Positions 22,166 to 32,946 of a stretch of DNA of 64,000 nt are shown piece after piece. This DNA is from Hysterangium stoloniferum. Its lineage: Eukaryota; Basidiomycota; Agaricomycetes; Hysterangiales; Hysterangiaceae. Numbering within the stretch: the first letter of the stretch is position 1; each line of letters starts with the position of its first letter. The notes under the pieces are model-generated. The model was not told the origin of the DNA, made no database searches, and saw only the letters and a program-made list of their open reading frames with translations. The stretch spans positions 868,001-932,000 of the forward strand of contig WHVD01000008.1 of the NCBI GenBank assembly GCA_015178975.1, read 5' to 3'. A program made the translations under genes and the position numbers.

Positions 22166-23711
22166 ATGGACTTCGGCATTGCGTTTTGGGATCCTTGGTG
22201 CTGCTCACATAGGTCCAGATGCACTTATAACACCTGCGAGAAGTCATCCAGACGTTATCATTTCCGCTGTCGCAACAAGAGACCACTTCAAAGCAACTCA
22301 ATATGCAAAAAAACATACATATCCACGGTTTATTCTGGACAGGGCTGTTATCAAAGTACGCGATGCAAATTTTCATGGCCAGGTAGTCTGTTATGAACAG
22401 TCGTTGTGCGTAGAGCTCGTTGATGACCCTGAGATCGATGTCATTTATAACCCGGTAAGTCTGGCATTCTGATAAAGTCACAAACCATCATGTCTTTGCA
22501 CCTTAGCTCCCGAATGCATTGCATTATGAATGGACAATGCGTGCTCTTAGGGCTGGGAAACATGTCCTTGTGGAGAAGCCTATGGCAACTACCTCTGAAG
22601 AAGCCCGCGAGATGATAGCCACCGCTCAACAGAAAGGTCTCGTTCTTCTCGAGGCCATTCACTACACGTGAGTAGAGTTTCCTCGGTAATTTATCTCGTG
22701 CGTACTAATGCGATATGAGGATTGTAGACAAATACTTTCCCAAGATTTCATCCTGCTACCCAGCGCGTGAAAGAAATTATTATTAGTGGCGAGCTTGGAA
22801 ACGTGAAAGATATCAAAGCCGAATTTGCGGTCCCAAGTCTCCCATATGGTATTCTATTCCACAAGGACGACATTCGCTTCAACTATGACCTCGGCGGTGG
22901 ATGTACAATGGATATGGGAGGTAAATTCCGAACATAGCATACTCTTACATTGCAGCCCTTAACCTTATAAGTATATCCCCTATCTGCCTTGCACTATTTT
23001 GCTTCTAGTGAGCCTATAGAAGTCGTATCTGCGACTGCGACTGGCCATGCTACCGATCCGACGCATATCGACCGGTCTATGCACACTATTTTCAAGTTTC
23101 TGGCATCAATCTCGGGTGAGACGTTCGTCGATTTCCAACTTCCTGGATGGGGACTCTTCAGTATCATCCCTCAAGGTCTCAAATTCTGTGTCTACATAAA
23201 GCTAGAAGGTGGCGAGATCGATTTTACAAACTTTGCGCTCCCCCATTTGTGGCACAGTATCAAGGTTAGACCAAGGGATGGAAAGGCGCGCATCGAAAAG
23301 ATGTACAAACGACCCGATGGGTCAGGAGAGGAATGGTGGTCATCGTGAGTACGCACTTCCCTGGCTTCCCCTGCATATACTGCCCAGTAATCTCATGATG
23401 CTCTACTATAGTGTAGAGCCAATCATTCTCATCCTTGTCTCGTCCCAAAGAGTATTTTATTAACACCTACATTCATCCACGCCAGATATCGCTACCAGCT
23501 CGAGGCTTTTGTCGAGAAAATTCGGTCCCGTACGCCCCAATACTGGCCTGCTTCCGATGAGGCCATGCGTTAACTTACGTGGGTGGAAGATATCTATATT
23601 AAGGCGAGCGCTTCTCCTCTTTTCCTTCGACATGGAATGTTAATACCGCCGGTTCTGGGTGAAAAGGCTGGTTTACCTGTTCGTCCAGCTTCGTCGAGTA
23701 AGCGTACATAG
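22166..23711 (+). pseudogene. Gfo/Idh/MocA-type oxidoreductase (dihydrodiol dehydrogenase-like), decayed
   Basis: NAD(P)-dependent sugar/dihydrodiol dehydrogenase family. Seen in order: FGILGAAHIGPDALI (Rossmann start, from 22182), DDPEIDVIYNP, an intron at 22455-22506, LPNALHYEW, AGKHVLVEKPMA (conserved EKP), an intron from 22669, the C-terminal domain FHPATQRVKEI and LGGGCTMDMG, an intron at 22921-22971, YPLSALHYFASSEPIEVVSA, and a final intron at 23345-23485. Defects: the only nearby ATG (22166) is out of frame by one base with the Rossmann region; exon 1 has an unusual extra stretch (a 45-nt intron 22356-22400 is possible); TAA at 23571-23573 truncates the last 25 or so residues, which remain readable to TAG 23709-23711. 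A Copia element sits 111 bp upstream and probably displaced the promoter. Confidence 0.82.
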
Positions 23712-24188
23712 CCACCTGCAAAACTCCTTGTCAAGTCGATTCTTCATTATTTCTTGTTGACCTGTATGCCATTACAACTTTTGTTACTTACTATGAAAAT
23801 TTCTGGATAGCTCATGAAACTATGCTGTGTTTTTGTGTTTTTCTTTCTGGAACTTGTGACCCTAATTTACACTTGAGGTCTAGGAGCTCATTAACTTCAG
23901 TATCAGCACATTATTTACACCAGAGGCACCCCCAGGTTTTTGGAGTTGGAAAACCTTCAGAAAATGTTAATATTCAGCCAAGTTTTCTAAGCACTTTTTG
24001 AACTGAAAGACTGTTTGAAATTTTCAAGTTTAAGTTTTTTTTTAAAGTTGGAAAATCATATCTGAAAACTCTAAAAATTTGCATCTGAAAACTGCAGGTC
24101 TTGAATGGTGAAAAACCTGAGGTTTCTCACATCTCCCAAACAGGCTGCTGCATGATACCCTTACTGCCAGGTTACCACTATTTCCACA
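23712..24188. other. No gene recognised
   Basis: AT-rich sequence downstream of the oxidoreductase, with homopolymer T runs near 24030. No ORF or repeat boundary seen. Confidence 0.6.
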
Positions 24189-25116
24189 TGTTATGATATC
24201 ATGCTGTGCACTGGTGTCATGCTGTGTACTGATGTCATGCTATGTACTGATGTCATGCTGTGTACTGATGTCATGCTGTACACTGATGTCATGCTGTACA
24301 ATGATGTCATGGAATGTTCTAGATATTTTCAGTAGTATAAATACCATGCATGTACAGTAGTTAGCCTCAGCTTCAATCTCTTAGGATTCCCACTAATCAC
24401 AAGTGAGAACCACCATAAGTCATTGATTCCTATTCCTCTACTCTCATCCCTCTCATCTCTTCTACCTCTTAACTGAGACCCTTGTGGTTTATCTTTTATT
24501 TTGGTAGCCTTGTCACTTGTTCAAGTGTTGCCCTGACACTTACATACTAAGGGGTTCCCTTTGCACCTATTACACCTGGATTTACATATAAGCATATGTA
24601 CAAGGCTATGATCTGTGGGGGGCAAGCCCCCACATGCTACCACTGCACTTTACTCAGTCACTTCATGACCTAATAAACCAATAATAATGTCTTTACACAC
24701 TATAACAGCAGTCATATCTGCCTTGGAATAATATTTTCAGATATTTGATCACGTAACTTTTGTATTGCCTTCTATGACCATGTCATATTGAGGGCTTCTC
24801 TACATCCCAGCTTCCCATTTATTCTCATTCATACTCATACCCAACTTTCCTTCCCTTCTACTCAACGATCTGTCATTAAATCTTTTAGTATAAATTATTG
24901 TCTTATATTCTACTAATCTTCAGTTCAAATATTGAGTTAGAACCTACCTGTTAGGAACTACATAGGTCATTTAGACCCCTAATAGTGGGGAAAAGCCCCC
25001 CACCTGTTCATTGTGTGTGGTTTGGACCCATATGTACCCACATGTACTTACTGTAGCATTATCTGCATGTTGGCAATCTACCACAACCAGTCATTTGAGT
25101 ATCTTCTATTCTAACA
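24189..25116 (+). mobile_element. Putative 5' LTR of a second Copia element
   Basis: Begins TGTTATGATATC and ends TTCTAACA directly before a half-tRNA-type primer site (GGTTATGGGCC at 25117), followed by a Gag-like remnant. Contains a tandem 18-bp repeat in its first 120 bp and a TATA box (TATAAATACC near 24336). No second LTR was found, so the left boundary rests on TG, the repeat and the size alone. Confidence 0.55.
24195..24310 (+). repeat. 18-bp tandem repeat in LTR U3
   Basis: About six units of GATGTCATGCTGTGTACT with one or two changes each. It lies upstream of the TATA box, where enhancer-like repeats are common in LTRs. Confidence 0.85.
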
Positions 25117-25479
25117 GGTTATGGGCCTTGGCTTCCACTAAATCTTCACCAATTTCATATATTTCCTGTTGAAGTTTTTGTGGTGCTGCTCCTAGACTGT
25201 ATAACTTTCTGTTTGTCTGAGTGAGATGACGGTACTCATTGTAAATGGATAAGGACTAAATAAGTACAAATAGACCTTATGTAACCCATGGTACATGGTG
25301 AATTCCCAACACTGCAACCCGAGCCCTAATGCTCACAGTCCATCACTAACCCGAAATCCCAGAAAAGTCAACATTTCCCTTATCAGTACTCCTATTCTGA
25401 TGCCTCCTGAATCCTTCCATCCAACATCATGTCCTCTGGTCTTACCTCATCTTCTCTAATGCTCCTCTCCTTGTTGAGA

Positions 25480-25945
25480 CTACTATGAGTGGGAAGAGAG
25501 CAATGAAGATGTATTTCTTGGGTGCTGTCTTTACCTGGATCACTGATGATCCTAATGCTGTTGTCTTGTCCTGCAGATAAGGTCACAGAGGATGGACAGG
25601 CACCTTTCTTTATCTATTCTCATATTTCTCCTCAACTCCAGTCAAAGGTGTATGATATCAGCACTGGATTGGTATCCTGGAAGGCTGTTCATACCTATTT
25701 TCAGAAGTCTACCATGGGTCATAGGGTCAAAGCTGTAGAAGCCTTTATGGCAACTAAACAGGATCCTTCCAAACCTATTGAGGTGTATATCCAACTGATT
25801 CAGAAGTCTCATCAAGTGCTGGAAGGTCTTGGAGTTCCATTCAGTGACGTTTTTATTGGTGACATCAAGATTTCCTGGTGGGTATTCTGGATGCTTTCCA
25901 GAAAGATCCTGGGGACTTTTTGAGTATTAGTCTGAGGAGTTTCTG
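25480..25945 (+). pseudogene. Copia Gag (UBN2-like) remnant
   Basis: Readable in two frames: FLGAVFTWITDDPNAVVL near 25517-25572, then after a shift LVSWKAVHTYFQKSTMGHRV and a helical stretch to about 25890 with IEVYIQLIQKSHQVLEGLG. This matches the style of Copia Gag (UBN2-type) domains. It lies 360 bp downstream of the primer site at 25117. A stop at 25921 and frame changes make it a pseudogene. Coding-like traces resume near 26870-26960 and 27706-27790, on both sides of solo LTR A2. Confidence 0.6.
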
Positions 25946-25970
25946 GGGATCAGTCTAGGAAGTATTAGAA

Positions 25971-26443
25971 TGTTACCAGGAATGCAGATGGACTTGGTTT
26001 CAGCTTATGTGCTATGCCCCTGTACACTCATTTGGGTGTCCATATTTCAGAGCTGACAGAGTGCTTACATAAGAGATGTAAATAACCAGAGTTCCTGGGA
26101 ATTCCAGATATCAAGTGGACAGAAAGAGCAGAGAGTCAATTTAACTAAGTTGATATTCATATACATATGAGTATGGAAAGCTATATAGATATTTCCATTA
26201 TTGTACTACAAATCTGAAGACATAATAAGATGGATTTGGAAATGGTTCCAAAACAAGAATACAATAATAATAAGTCAGATAAATGAAGAACAAGGTAAAT
26301 ACAAGACATAACTGGGAATAAGTGCAGGAAGAATAAAAAAACACATGAACACTTGTCAACCAGTCAGCTACCAAATGCAGGACAAAGGAACAGAGTCGGA
26401 ATATCCATGGATGTCTGAGACTATCTGGAAATGGATCCTAACA
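25971..26443 (-). mobile_element. Diverged LTR related to family B
   Basis: Starts TGTTACC and ends GGATCCTAACA. Shares with family B the order of the hairpin block (TTCAGCTTATGTGCTATGC), ATTGTACTACAAA, CACTTGTCAA and the terminal block. No target duplication was found, so it is a fragment or an old copy. Confidence 0.55.
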
Positions 26444-26979
26444 CTACATACATATAATGATTAAGTGAGCAGATATTCAGGAAAGCCACAGGTTCCAGGG
26501 AAGTCAGAACATTGGCTGAGAGGAAGTGATGAGTGTTGACAAGGATGATTGGGGGAAGGTCAGGTCATAGATTACTAAAGTATCTAGAACAAATGCAGGG
26601 AGTCTGGCTGGAATCCAGGTCGGGAATTGACCAAGGACACCTGGAGATGTGAACTGTGAAGGGGTGGAGTCCAATGGGTTCTGGGGAATGAGATGACACA
26701 TCTAAATAATGGTGGAATATTTGACAAGGGACTGGGTTCAAGGGTACTTGAGGGATGAGGGTCAGGATCCAGTGGATTCTGGATCCTAACAGGAGTCCAA
26801 AAGATGGGTGAGGATCTGATATAATATCTGGGAAATACTCTGTGAAGTTTCCAGGAATGGATCTTCACACTGATATCATCAACATTCTCATTGGTTCCTC
26901 CACTTTAGTTATCAATATCAAAACTGAGCCCATTGAGGCTTCATTTTTAGCCTGGGGTGGATGAGCTACTAGAGGTGAC
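26444..26979. other. Degenerate repeat sequence, no gene
   Basis: Contains a second GGATCCTAACA (to 26791) that may be another LTR end. Positions 26870-26960 are weakly coding-like on the plus strand (INILIGSSTLVINIKTEPIE) and may be Gag sequence interrupted by solo LTR A2. Confidence 0.4.
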
Positions 26980-27701
26980 TGTTACGACCGTGTCGCAACC
27001 CTATTGGTCCCGAGGTTATCGCCACTTGTCAACGTTTCAAGTCACCCTCTCAGAAACCATCGGCCCCGAAGCTGACGAATGTTTTCGCGAAGATCAAACT
27101 CCATTTATGCCCATGTCAAAATAACTCGTATTGTCTGGTCAAACTTTGATACGTCCCCTTTATTATGTTGATCCGTCCAATCTTATGTTTTGCATATGTC
27201 TAGCTATATTTGTAGTCCTTGAACTATTTCCTTTTATCGTAATCCCGCTCTCGGTTATCATCGGCCTCCGAACTAATCATAAACTTCCCATTCCTAGTCA
27301 AGCTTATTGTTAATACCATGTTCCGCCCTTCTCCCCATTAGTATTTTCCAGACACCTGTTACTTGTATATGAACCCGCTGTAGTTGTAGTCACTAGGCAA
27401 TCAGAATATCGACTCAGAATACCCTCATACGCCTGTATCAGTCTCATACTAAGAATCCCCCCATCCGCCTTCGCATGCGCTCGCCCACTCCCAGCCCCAA
27501 CCCCTTGGTCCGACGCTCGACTTGTCCTTCGATTCCGATCGGTATCACGCCGAAAGGTACTCACTAGGATTAGTCTTTGCCCGCCCGAAATTTAAGGACA
27601 TCCTACGGATATTTGCGAGGGTGCAGCACATAAGCTGAAGCCAAGTCCTTCCGATCGGTCCCTGTCGGCCACTGACATTAGTCAGTTTTCAGTTCTTAAC
27701 A
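26980..27701 (+). mobile_element. Solo LTR, family A, copy A2
   Basis: 722 bp, TGTTACGACCGTGTCG to CAGTTCTTAACA, flanked by GTGAC on both sides (26975-26979, 27702-27706). Close to copy A3; most differences by eye are C/T or G/A at CpG. LTR hairpin at 27624-27637 (stem CAGC/GCTG, loop ACATAA). Confidence 0.95.
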
Positions 27702-27804
27702 GTGACTTGCATTCTTCATGTCAGGAATCAGAATATGGAGCTATTCCTAATCATCATTTAGAGGATGACAAAGGGTATCTGTTAGGACAATACTAACAAG
27801 ACTA

Positions 27805-28468
27805 GTAGGATGTTTATAATTACTAGAATCTCAGATATTTACTAATAAAAGTCTTATTTTTACAAAACTCCATTTTTAAATAGTGATATCTATTCTGAAA
27901 CAATTATATCATCAAAAAACAATCATCAGAAATAGTTCTCCATATTACATCTTATACAACCCATAGTTATTTAATAAATTCCATTGTATATACAATAATT
28001 TCCTTCCTTTTACAGATACCTACTAATACTTTTATTAGTATTTTGTTTTTAAAAGTTGTAATGTAGTTATTTCCATGTAAAATATGTAAAATATTATTGG
28101 AAACTTTTCATACCACAGCTGTCTTTATTAAGTGAAACCACCTATATATTCTGGGTATGTTGAATCAAGTAGAAATCTGTTCAGATTGACAGATCTATTC
28201 TGAAGCAATACATATGTATTTAGAGGTGCCAATGATATATGTACATATGCATGGAATGGACTATCTGAAGGTATCTATTTTTTAAAAGTATTAGTGTTTC
28301 AAACTACTAAATTTTTTTATTGTCTACTTGTGTCCAGAAAGATACTTCAGTTTGTAATGTACAAGAAAGTTTTAAAAACCAAATTATGTTTGAATCACAT
28401 CCCAGATGTTTAAATGACTTTAGAGTATATTAGAATTTGGTATACTTAATAGTTTTCAGATATCCTCC
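27805..28468. mobile_element. MITE-like repeat, family R, copy R1
   Basis: 664 bp, AT-rich, non-coding, ends GTAGGATG... and ...GATATCCTCC, flanked by CTA on both sides (27802-27804, 28469-28471). Matches R3 (48197-48843, inverted) end to end. Confidence 0.75.
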
Positions 28469-28771
28469 CTACCAAAATACAAAGAGAGAACAGAAGAGAG
28501 GATAATATAAAGGAATAGAGGGATAGAAGTTCTAATGACTCAAGGATATCACACTTGTATGTAGTGAAATCCTAAGAGATTGAAACTGGGATCTAGTTAT
28601 GTACATCATGTGTCTTTATACTAAACTCAAGGTACTATTAAGAAATGAAATAAGGTTTTAAGTTCAACACATGTATATCACATGATTGTCATGTGATTGT
28701 CATTGCATGGTAAAAACAAAATAAGATAAAATAAAATAAAATATATATTTATATATATGTAATATCAGGAG
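28469..28771. other. No gene recognised
   Basis: AT-rich, with an AAATAAAATAAAAT run and TATATATTTATATATAT near 28725-28760. Confidence 0.5.
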
Positions 28772-28895
28772 AGCCCTGACATTACCCATCTTACTGCATC
28801 TCCTCTTTTGAACTCTGACTTGTTATTTGTAAAACTTACTTCCATTTTGATCATGAATTCTGTTTTTTGTGTACTTCTAGATTTCAGCTTGATTG
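28772..28895 (+). pseudogene. Gypsy protease fragment
   Basis: Plus-strand translation (SDLLFVKLTS and a following VLLDF) matches the region before the protease catalytic Asp in Gypsy-B (PDSLFVKLVSDF, then ALIDSS). About 40 codons only, then it joins LTR C sequence, so this is a chimeric remnant. Confidence 0.5.
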
Positions 28896-28899
28896 TTTT

Positions 28900-29292
28900 A
28901 TACTGTAATGAAAGCCTTATCAAGCAAAGACAAAACAGGAAAGTAAACACCAATCCTGGTGTTAGGGACAGAATGGAACGGGAGCAGAGAAAGAAGCGTG
29001 ACAGGTAATAAAACCATAAGCAGGCATGGGGCTCAGTTAGAGAGCTGACAGATAGTCCAGGTGGAGTCTGGTAACTTGTGCATGGGGCAGAGTTGGGCTT
29101 CGAAAGGTTGACATGTGCACAGGTCCCGGTGGGTATTCTGATGACTGATTCATTAGACAAACAGAGTCAGGCATAGATGAATGTGAGGTTTGGGTTTTAG
29201 TGGGTTTTTTAGTAACTGTAACTTGGTGCATCTTGAGACTTGGGTACATATACATAGGATGGGTTTCAGAGTCCGGTTCTGGTTGTAACATG
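28900..29292 (-). mobile_element. LTR fragment, family C
   Basis: Matches the right two thirds of the LTR at 30302-31079 (from AATGAAAGCCTTATCAAGC to about GGTTGTAACATG). The left part is missing. Confidence 0.65.
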
Positions 29293-29295
29293 TCA

Positions 29296-29935
29296 GGAGG
29301 GTGTTTATAATTACTATAATCTCAGATATTTACTAATAAAAGTCTTATTTTTACAAAACTCCATCTTTAAATAGTGATATCTATTCTGAAACAATTATAT
29401 TGTCAAAAAACAACCATCAGAAATAGCTCTCCATATTACATCTTATACAACCCATAGTTATGTAACAAATCCCATTGTATGTAATTTCCTTCCTTTTACA
29501 GATACATACTAATACTTTTATTAGTACTTTGTTTTTTAAAAGTTGTAATGTAATTATTTCCATGTAAAATATGTACAATATTATTGGAAATTTTTCATAC
29601 CACAGCTGTCTTTATTAAGTAAAACCACCTACATATATATTTTGGGTATGTTGAATCAAGTAGAAATCTGTTCATATTGACAGATCCATTCCGAAGTAAT
29701 ACATATATATTTAGAGGTGCCAATGATATACATATGCATGGAATGGACTATCTAAAGGTATCTATTTTTTAAAAGTATTAGTGTTTTAAACTACTAAATT
29801 TTTTTATTGTCTACTCATGTCCAGAAAGATTCTTTAGTTTGTAATGTACAAGAGAGTTTAAAACTTTTTGAAAGTTTTAAAAACCAAATTATGTTTGAAT
29901 CACATCCCAGATGTTTAAATGACCTTTTGTCATGA
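29296..29935. mobile_element. MITE-like repeat, family R, copy R2, truncated
   Basis: Begins GGAGGGTGTTTATAATTAC and matches R1 to GATGTTTAAATGACC, where it stops; the last 40 bp of the family are missing. Same orientation as R1. Confidence 0.7.
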
Positions 29936-30301
29936 TCTGTGTTTTTGGTAAACCATCAGACCTGATCAGACTTCACAAAAACTCTTATCATTCACAAGTC
30001 CCCAATTTGTGAAAACTGTCAGCCTTCCAACTAACCCCATTAGGCATCTTCATTGTTCCCAATTGGTGTTTTCACCCACCCATTACCTTATACAATCGGA
30101 ACAGTAATCCTGCCTTTCTGTCCCTGTAGCCTTTCCCATCTACATCCAGATTTATAATGTTCCGTTGACTAGTCCCTGTTCATGTCACTCTCTATTCTGT
30201 CCCATCTTCTCCATTAGTACTTCTCTTTGTTCTGTTTATGTTCGGCTAAGTTCTGGTTTTCCATATATAAACTGTTCATGTATTGTAGTTTTAGGTCAAT
30301 C
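29936..30301. other. Unassigned LTR-like sequence
   Basis: Pyrimidine-rich, with a TATATAAACTG box near 30264. It resembles LTR U3 sequence but no pair or termini were found. Ends at the left LTR of Gypsy-C. Confidence 0.35.
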
Positions 30302-31079
30302 TGTTAAGGGGTGAATTCTGGCTTATCGAAAGGTTCTGGGAGAAACCTGTGGATACTGGTAGGCCATCACTTCAACTTATAGGTTGCACCCTCACAAGAC
30401 TGTGGTGTCCAATTTCATAACTGATGGATGGGAAACCTGGGGAGTCTGGGGTGGTGATTGATAGTCAAGTTGTCGAGTTGTTGATGAGTTGGGTTGTAGA
30501 GTCAAGTCGCGAAATCCACGGGGGTTGAGGGGTCAGACACTGATTCAGAGTGGCCTGTGGGTCCTGAGATGATGATGACAAGAGTTTAGATTAAAGATGA
30601 GAGTGATAAGAGTAGAGAGGAATGTTCTAATTTACTAGGGGAAATCTTAGTTGATTTTCTGACCAGATTGTATGTACAAAATATTCTAGACTATATAGAC
30701 TTTGGAATGTATGCTATACCAAATATGGTAATAATGAAAGCCTTATCAAGCAAAAGACAAAACAGGAAAGTAGACACAAATCCTGGTGTTAGGGATGGGA
30801 TGGAACGGTAGTGGAGAAAGAACTTGACAGGTAATAAAACCATAAATGGGAATGGGGCTCAGTTAGAGAGCTGATGGATGGTCTGGGTGGAGTCCAGTAA
30901 CTTGTGCATGGGACAAGGTCGGTTTTAGACAGGTTGACGTGTGTGTGGGTCCCAGTGAGTATTCCAATGACTGATACATGAGACAAACAGAGTTGGGCAC
31001 AGAAAAATGTGAGGTCTGGGACCCGACGGGTTTTCCGGTAAATGTAACTTGGTGCATAGTGGGTTTTCCCGTCATAACA
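30302..31079 (-). repeat. Gypsy-C 3' LTR
   Basis: 778 bp, TGTTAAGGGGTGAATTC to CCCGTCATAACA on the plus strand. Followed by GTACCCTCCCTTTATG, the polypurine tract on the minus strand. Contains the hairpin variant CAAC/GTTG. Matches the right LTR at 43912 over its first 470 bp. Confidence 0.9.
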
Positions 31080-31260
31080 GTACCCTCCCTTTATGCCGAG
31101 GTCCCATAGAGGCTCTAGACTTGATAGAGTTTGTCAGTTACACATATGTGTCAAGACGTTGTTAGGTGATCTGGAAGGTAAGGTTCAAATGCGATGGCCC
31201 TATATAAAAATTCAAAATAATTGATTTTTTTTCTCCTTTCATACCACCACCATCTTCCAC

Positions 31261-32113
31261 ATGGTGCCAAAACCAATGCCTCAAAGAGCCAACATGACAG
31301 CTGGGTCCTCTGTGGCCCCCATCATCCAGGCACCTCTTACTGCTGCCCAATTACTGGTGCAGTGGGAGGAACAGTGCTGCTAATGGGAAGAGGCTGAGGC
31401 AGCTGAAAAAGAATTGGAGAGGGAGTATCAGGCTGTGCTGGAGGCTGAGAGAGAGGCAGAGGAACAGAGGAAGAGGGATGAGGAGGAGGTGGCATGGGTG
31501 GCTGCAGAGAAGGTGGTGGGAAAGGTAAGTTGACTTGTCATCTTATTGTTTGACCTTACTGACTTGTCTTTGTAGCACAAGGCTGTGGAGGTTGAGTCGG
31601 AGTCTGAGGGGGAGGGCAAGAGCCCTCAGAAGGTGAGTAGCAAATCCACAGAATATCTGAGGACTAACACAAACCACAGAAAGTGAAGAAGGTGGATCCA
31701 GTGCATCTGGATGCCAAAAACAACCCGCAGTGCACCAGGTGTTCTGACAGGAACACTGAGTGCTGGCAGAAGTCTGGGCAGGGACTAGGGTGCTACCCCT
31801 GTGCTCACTTAAAGGCCAGGTGCTCCCTAGTGCACAAACCCTTGGGGTTCAGGGGATGGGAAAATGGCAGGTTGTCTGAGAGGCCAGAAGCTTGGAGGAT
31901 GCTTTGGAGAAGAATCGCCAGGCAGTATTGGAGACCCTCCATGGACTCCATGGGGACTTTGGGAAGTTCCTGGCAGACTATGGGGGGTACCAGTATGAGG
32001 AGTCCAAAGGTGGGATGAGGAGCCTGGGGAAGAGGAAGGAGTCATTGTGGAGGTGGCGGGACTCAGAGAAGAGTTCAATGAGGTGGGGAAGAAACATAGT
32101 CCAATTAATATAG
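31261..32113 (+). pseudogene. Antisense Zn2Cys6-type accessory gene, decayed copy in Gypsy-C
   Basis: Plus-strand gene opposite to gag-pol, same place as the intact copy in Gypsy-B. TATAAAAA at 31203-31210, ATG at 31261. Exon 1 has a Glu-rich coiled coil (EREAEEQRKRDEEE) but a TAA at 31381-31383, just after two Cys codons; CAA to TAA and CGC to TGC would explain all three. Introns: 31525-31575 and 31633-31679, both GT..AG and at the same places as in Gypsy-B. Exon 3 (from 31680) carries CTRCSDRNTECWQ and CYPCAHLKARC, a CX2CX6CX9CX2CX6C pattern. After about 31890 the reading frame shifts (31892-32113 continues the helical part). Not functional, but it gives independent support for the gene structure. 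Confidence 0.8.
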
Positions 32114-32197
32114 ACTGAAAATAATATTTCTTTTTAATAATTTTTTGTCCAAGTGTGAAAAGCATGAAAAGTCCACAGAAAATCCACTAAGACTTGA

Positions 32198-32762
32198 TGT
32201 TAAGTGCCGTGTCGGGAACTTATTTGGGAACTATCGGAAAGTCACCAGGAAGTCGGAAACTCGTGGATAGGGTCAGGACATCAGCTTCAGCTTATGTGCT
32301 GTGCCTCTACACAAACGCTCAATGTCCTTAATTTCAGAAGTAAAACTTACGACGGAAGATATGGATATTCAGAGTTCCGAAGAGTTCCGAATATCGAGCG
32401 TACAGAAAGACGGGAGGAAGAATAAGAAACTAAGTCGATATCAGATCTAAGGTAAAGTACAAATTCGCGGAAACTAATATAAGTCTACTCGTTATTGTAC
32501 TACAAACTAAGACCATAATAAGACGGAAATGGAAGTATTCTTAAAACGGAAATACAATAAGACATATTAGGAAGACAATATTCCAAAATGGGAATATAAC
32601 AAACAAATGAGTGAACACTTGTCAATGGACAAATTACCAAATGCGGAACAAGGGAAGAATGCGGATGATACGGTAACTATGATGTTCCGTAGTTGGGGAT
32701 CGGAAGTCGGAGATCAGAGATCGGAAGTCAGATATTGAAACATCCGGGAATGGGTCATAACA
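32198..32762 (-). repeat. Gypsy-B 3' LTR
   Basis: 565 bp, TGTTAAGTGCCGTGTCGG to GGGTCATAACA. The adjoining GTACCCCCCTGTTAGG is the polypurine tract read on the minus strand. Differs from the right LTR mainly by C/T and G/A changes. Confidence 0.95.
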
Positions 32763-32890
32763 GTACCCCCCTGTTAGGCTGAAATCCCATAGAGGCGATT
32801 AGGTACTGAGTGATTGAAGCAATGGCTGATTGTTATGTGTCGTGAAATTTACGCAAATATGGAGGTGAGAGTTTCAGCTGATATTCTGAG

Positions 32891-32898
32891 TATAAAAA
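32891..32898 (+). promoter_or_regulatory. TATA box of the antisense gene
   Basis: TATAAAAA, 56 bp before the ATG at 32947. The copies in Gypsy-C (31203-31210) and Gypsy-J (51106-51113) have the same octamer 58 and 57 bp before their ATGs. The surrounding sequence is much less conserved, so the box and its spacing look constrained. Confidence 0.75.
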
Positions 32899-32946
32899 CC
32901 TCCAGATATTCGAATTAACATTTTTGTTTCTTTATCCACGACTTGT

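Noticed and set aside
26444-26791. Complete solo LTR starting at 25971 and ending at 26791
   Set aside because: The flanking 5-mers do not match for either candidate end, so only a fragment call is made.
28765-29160. 131-codon minus-strand ORF
   Set aside because: Spans a junction of a protease fragment and an LTR fragment, so it is a chance frame.
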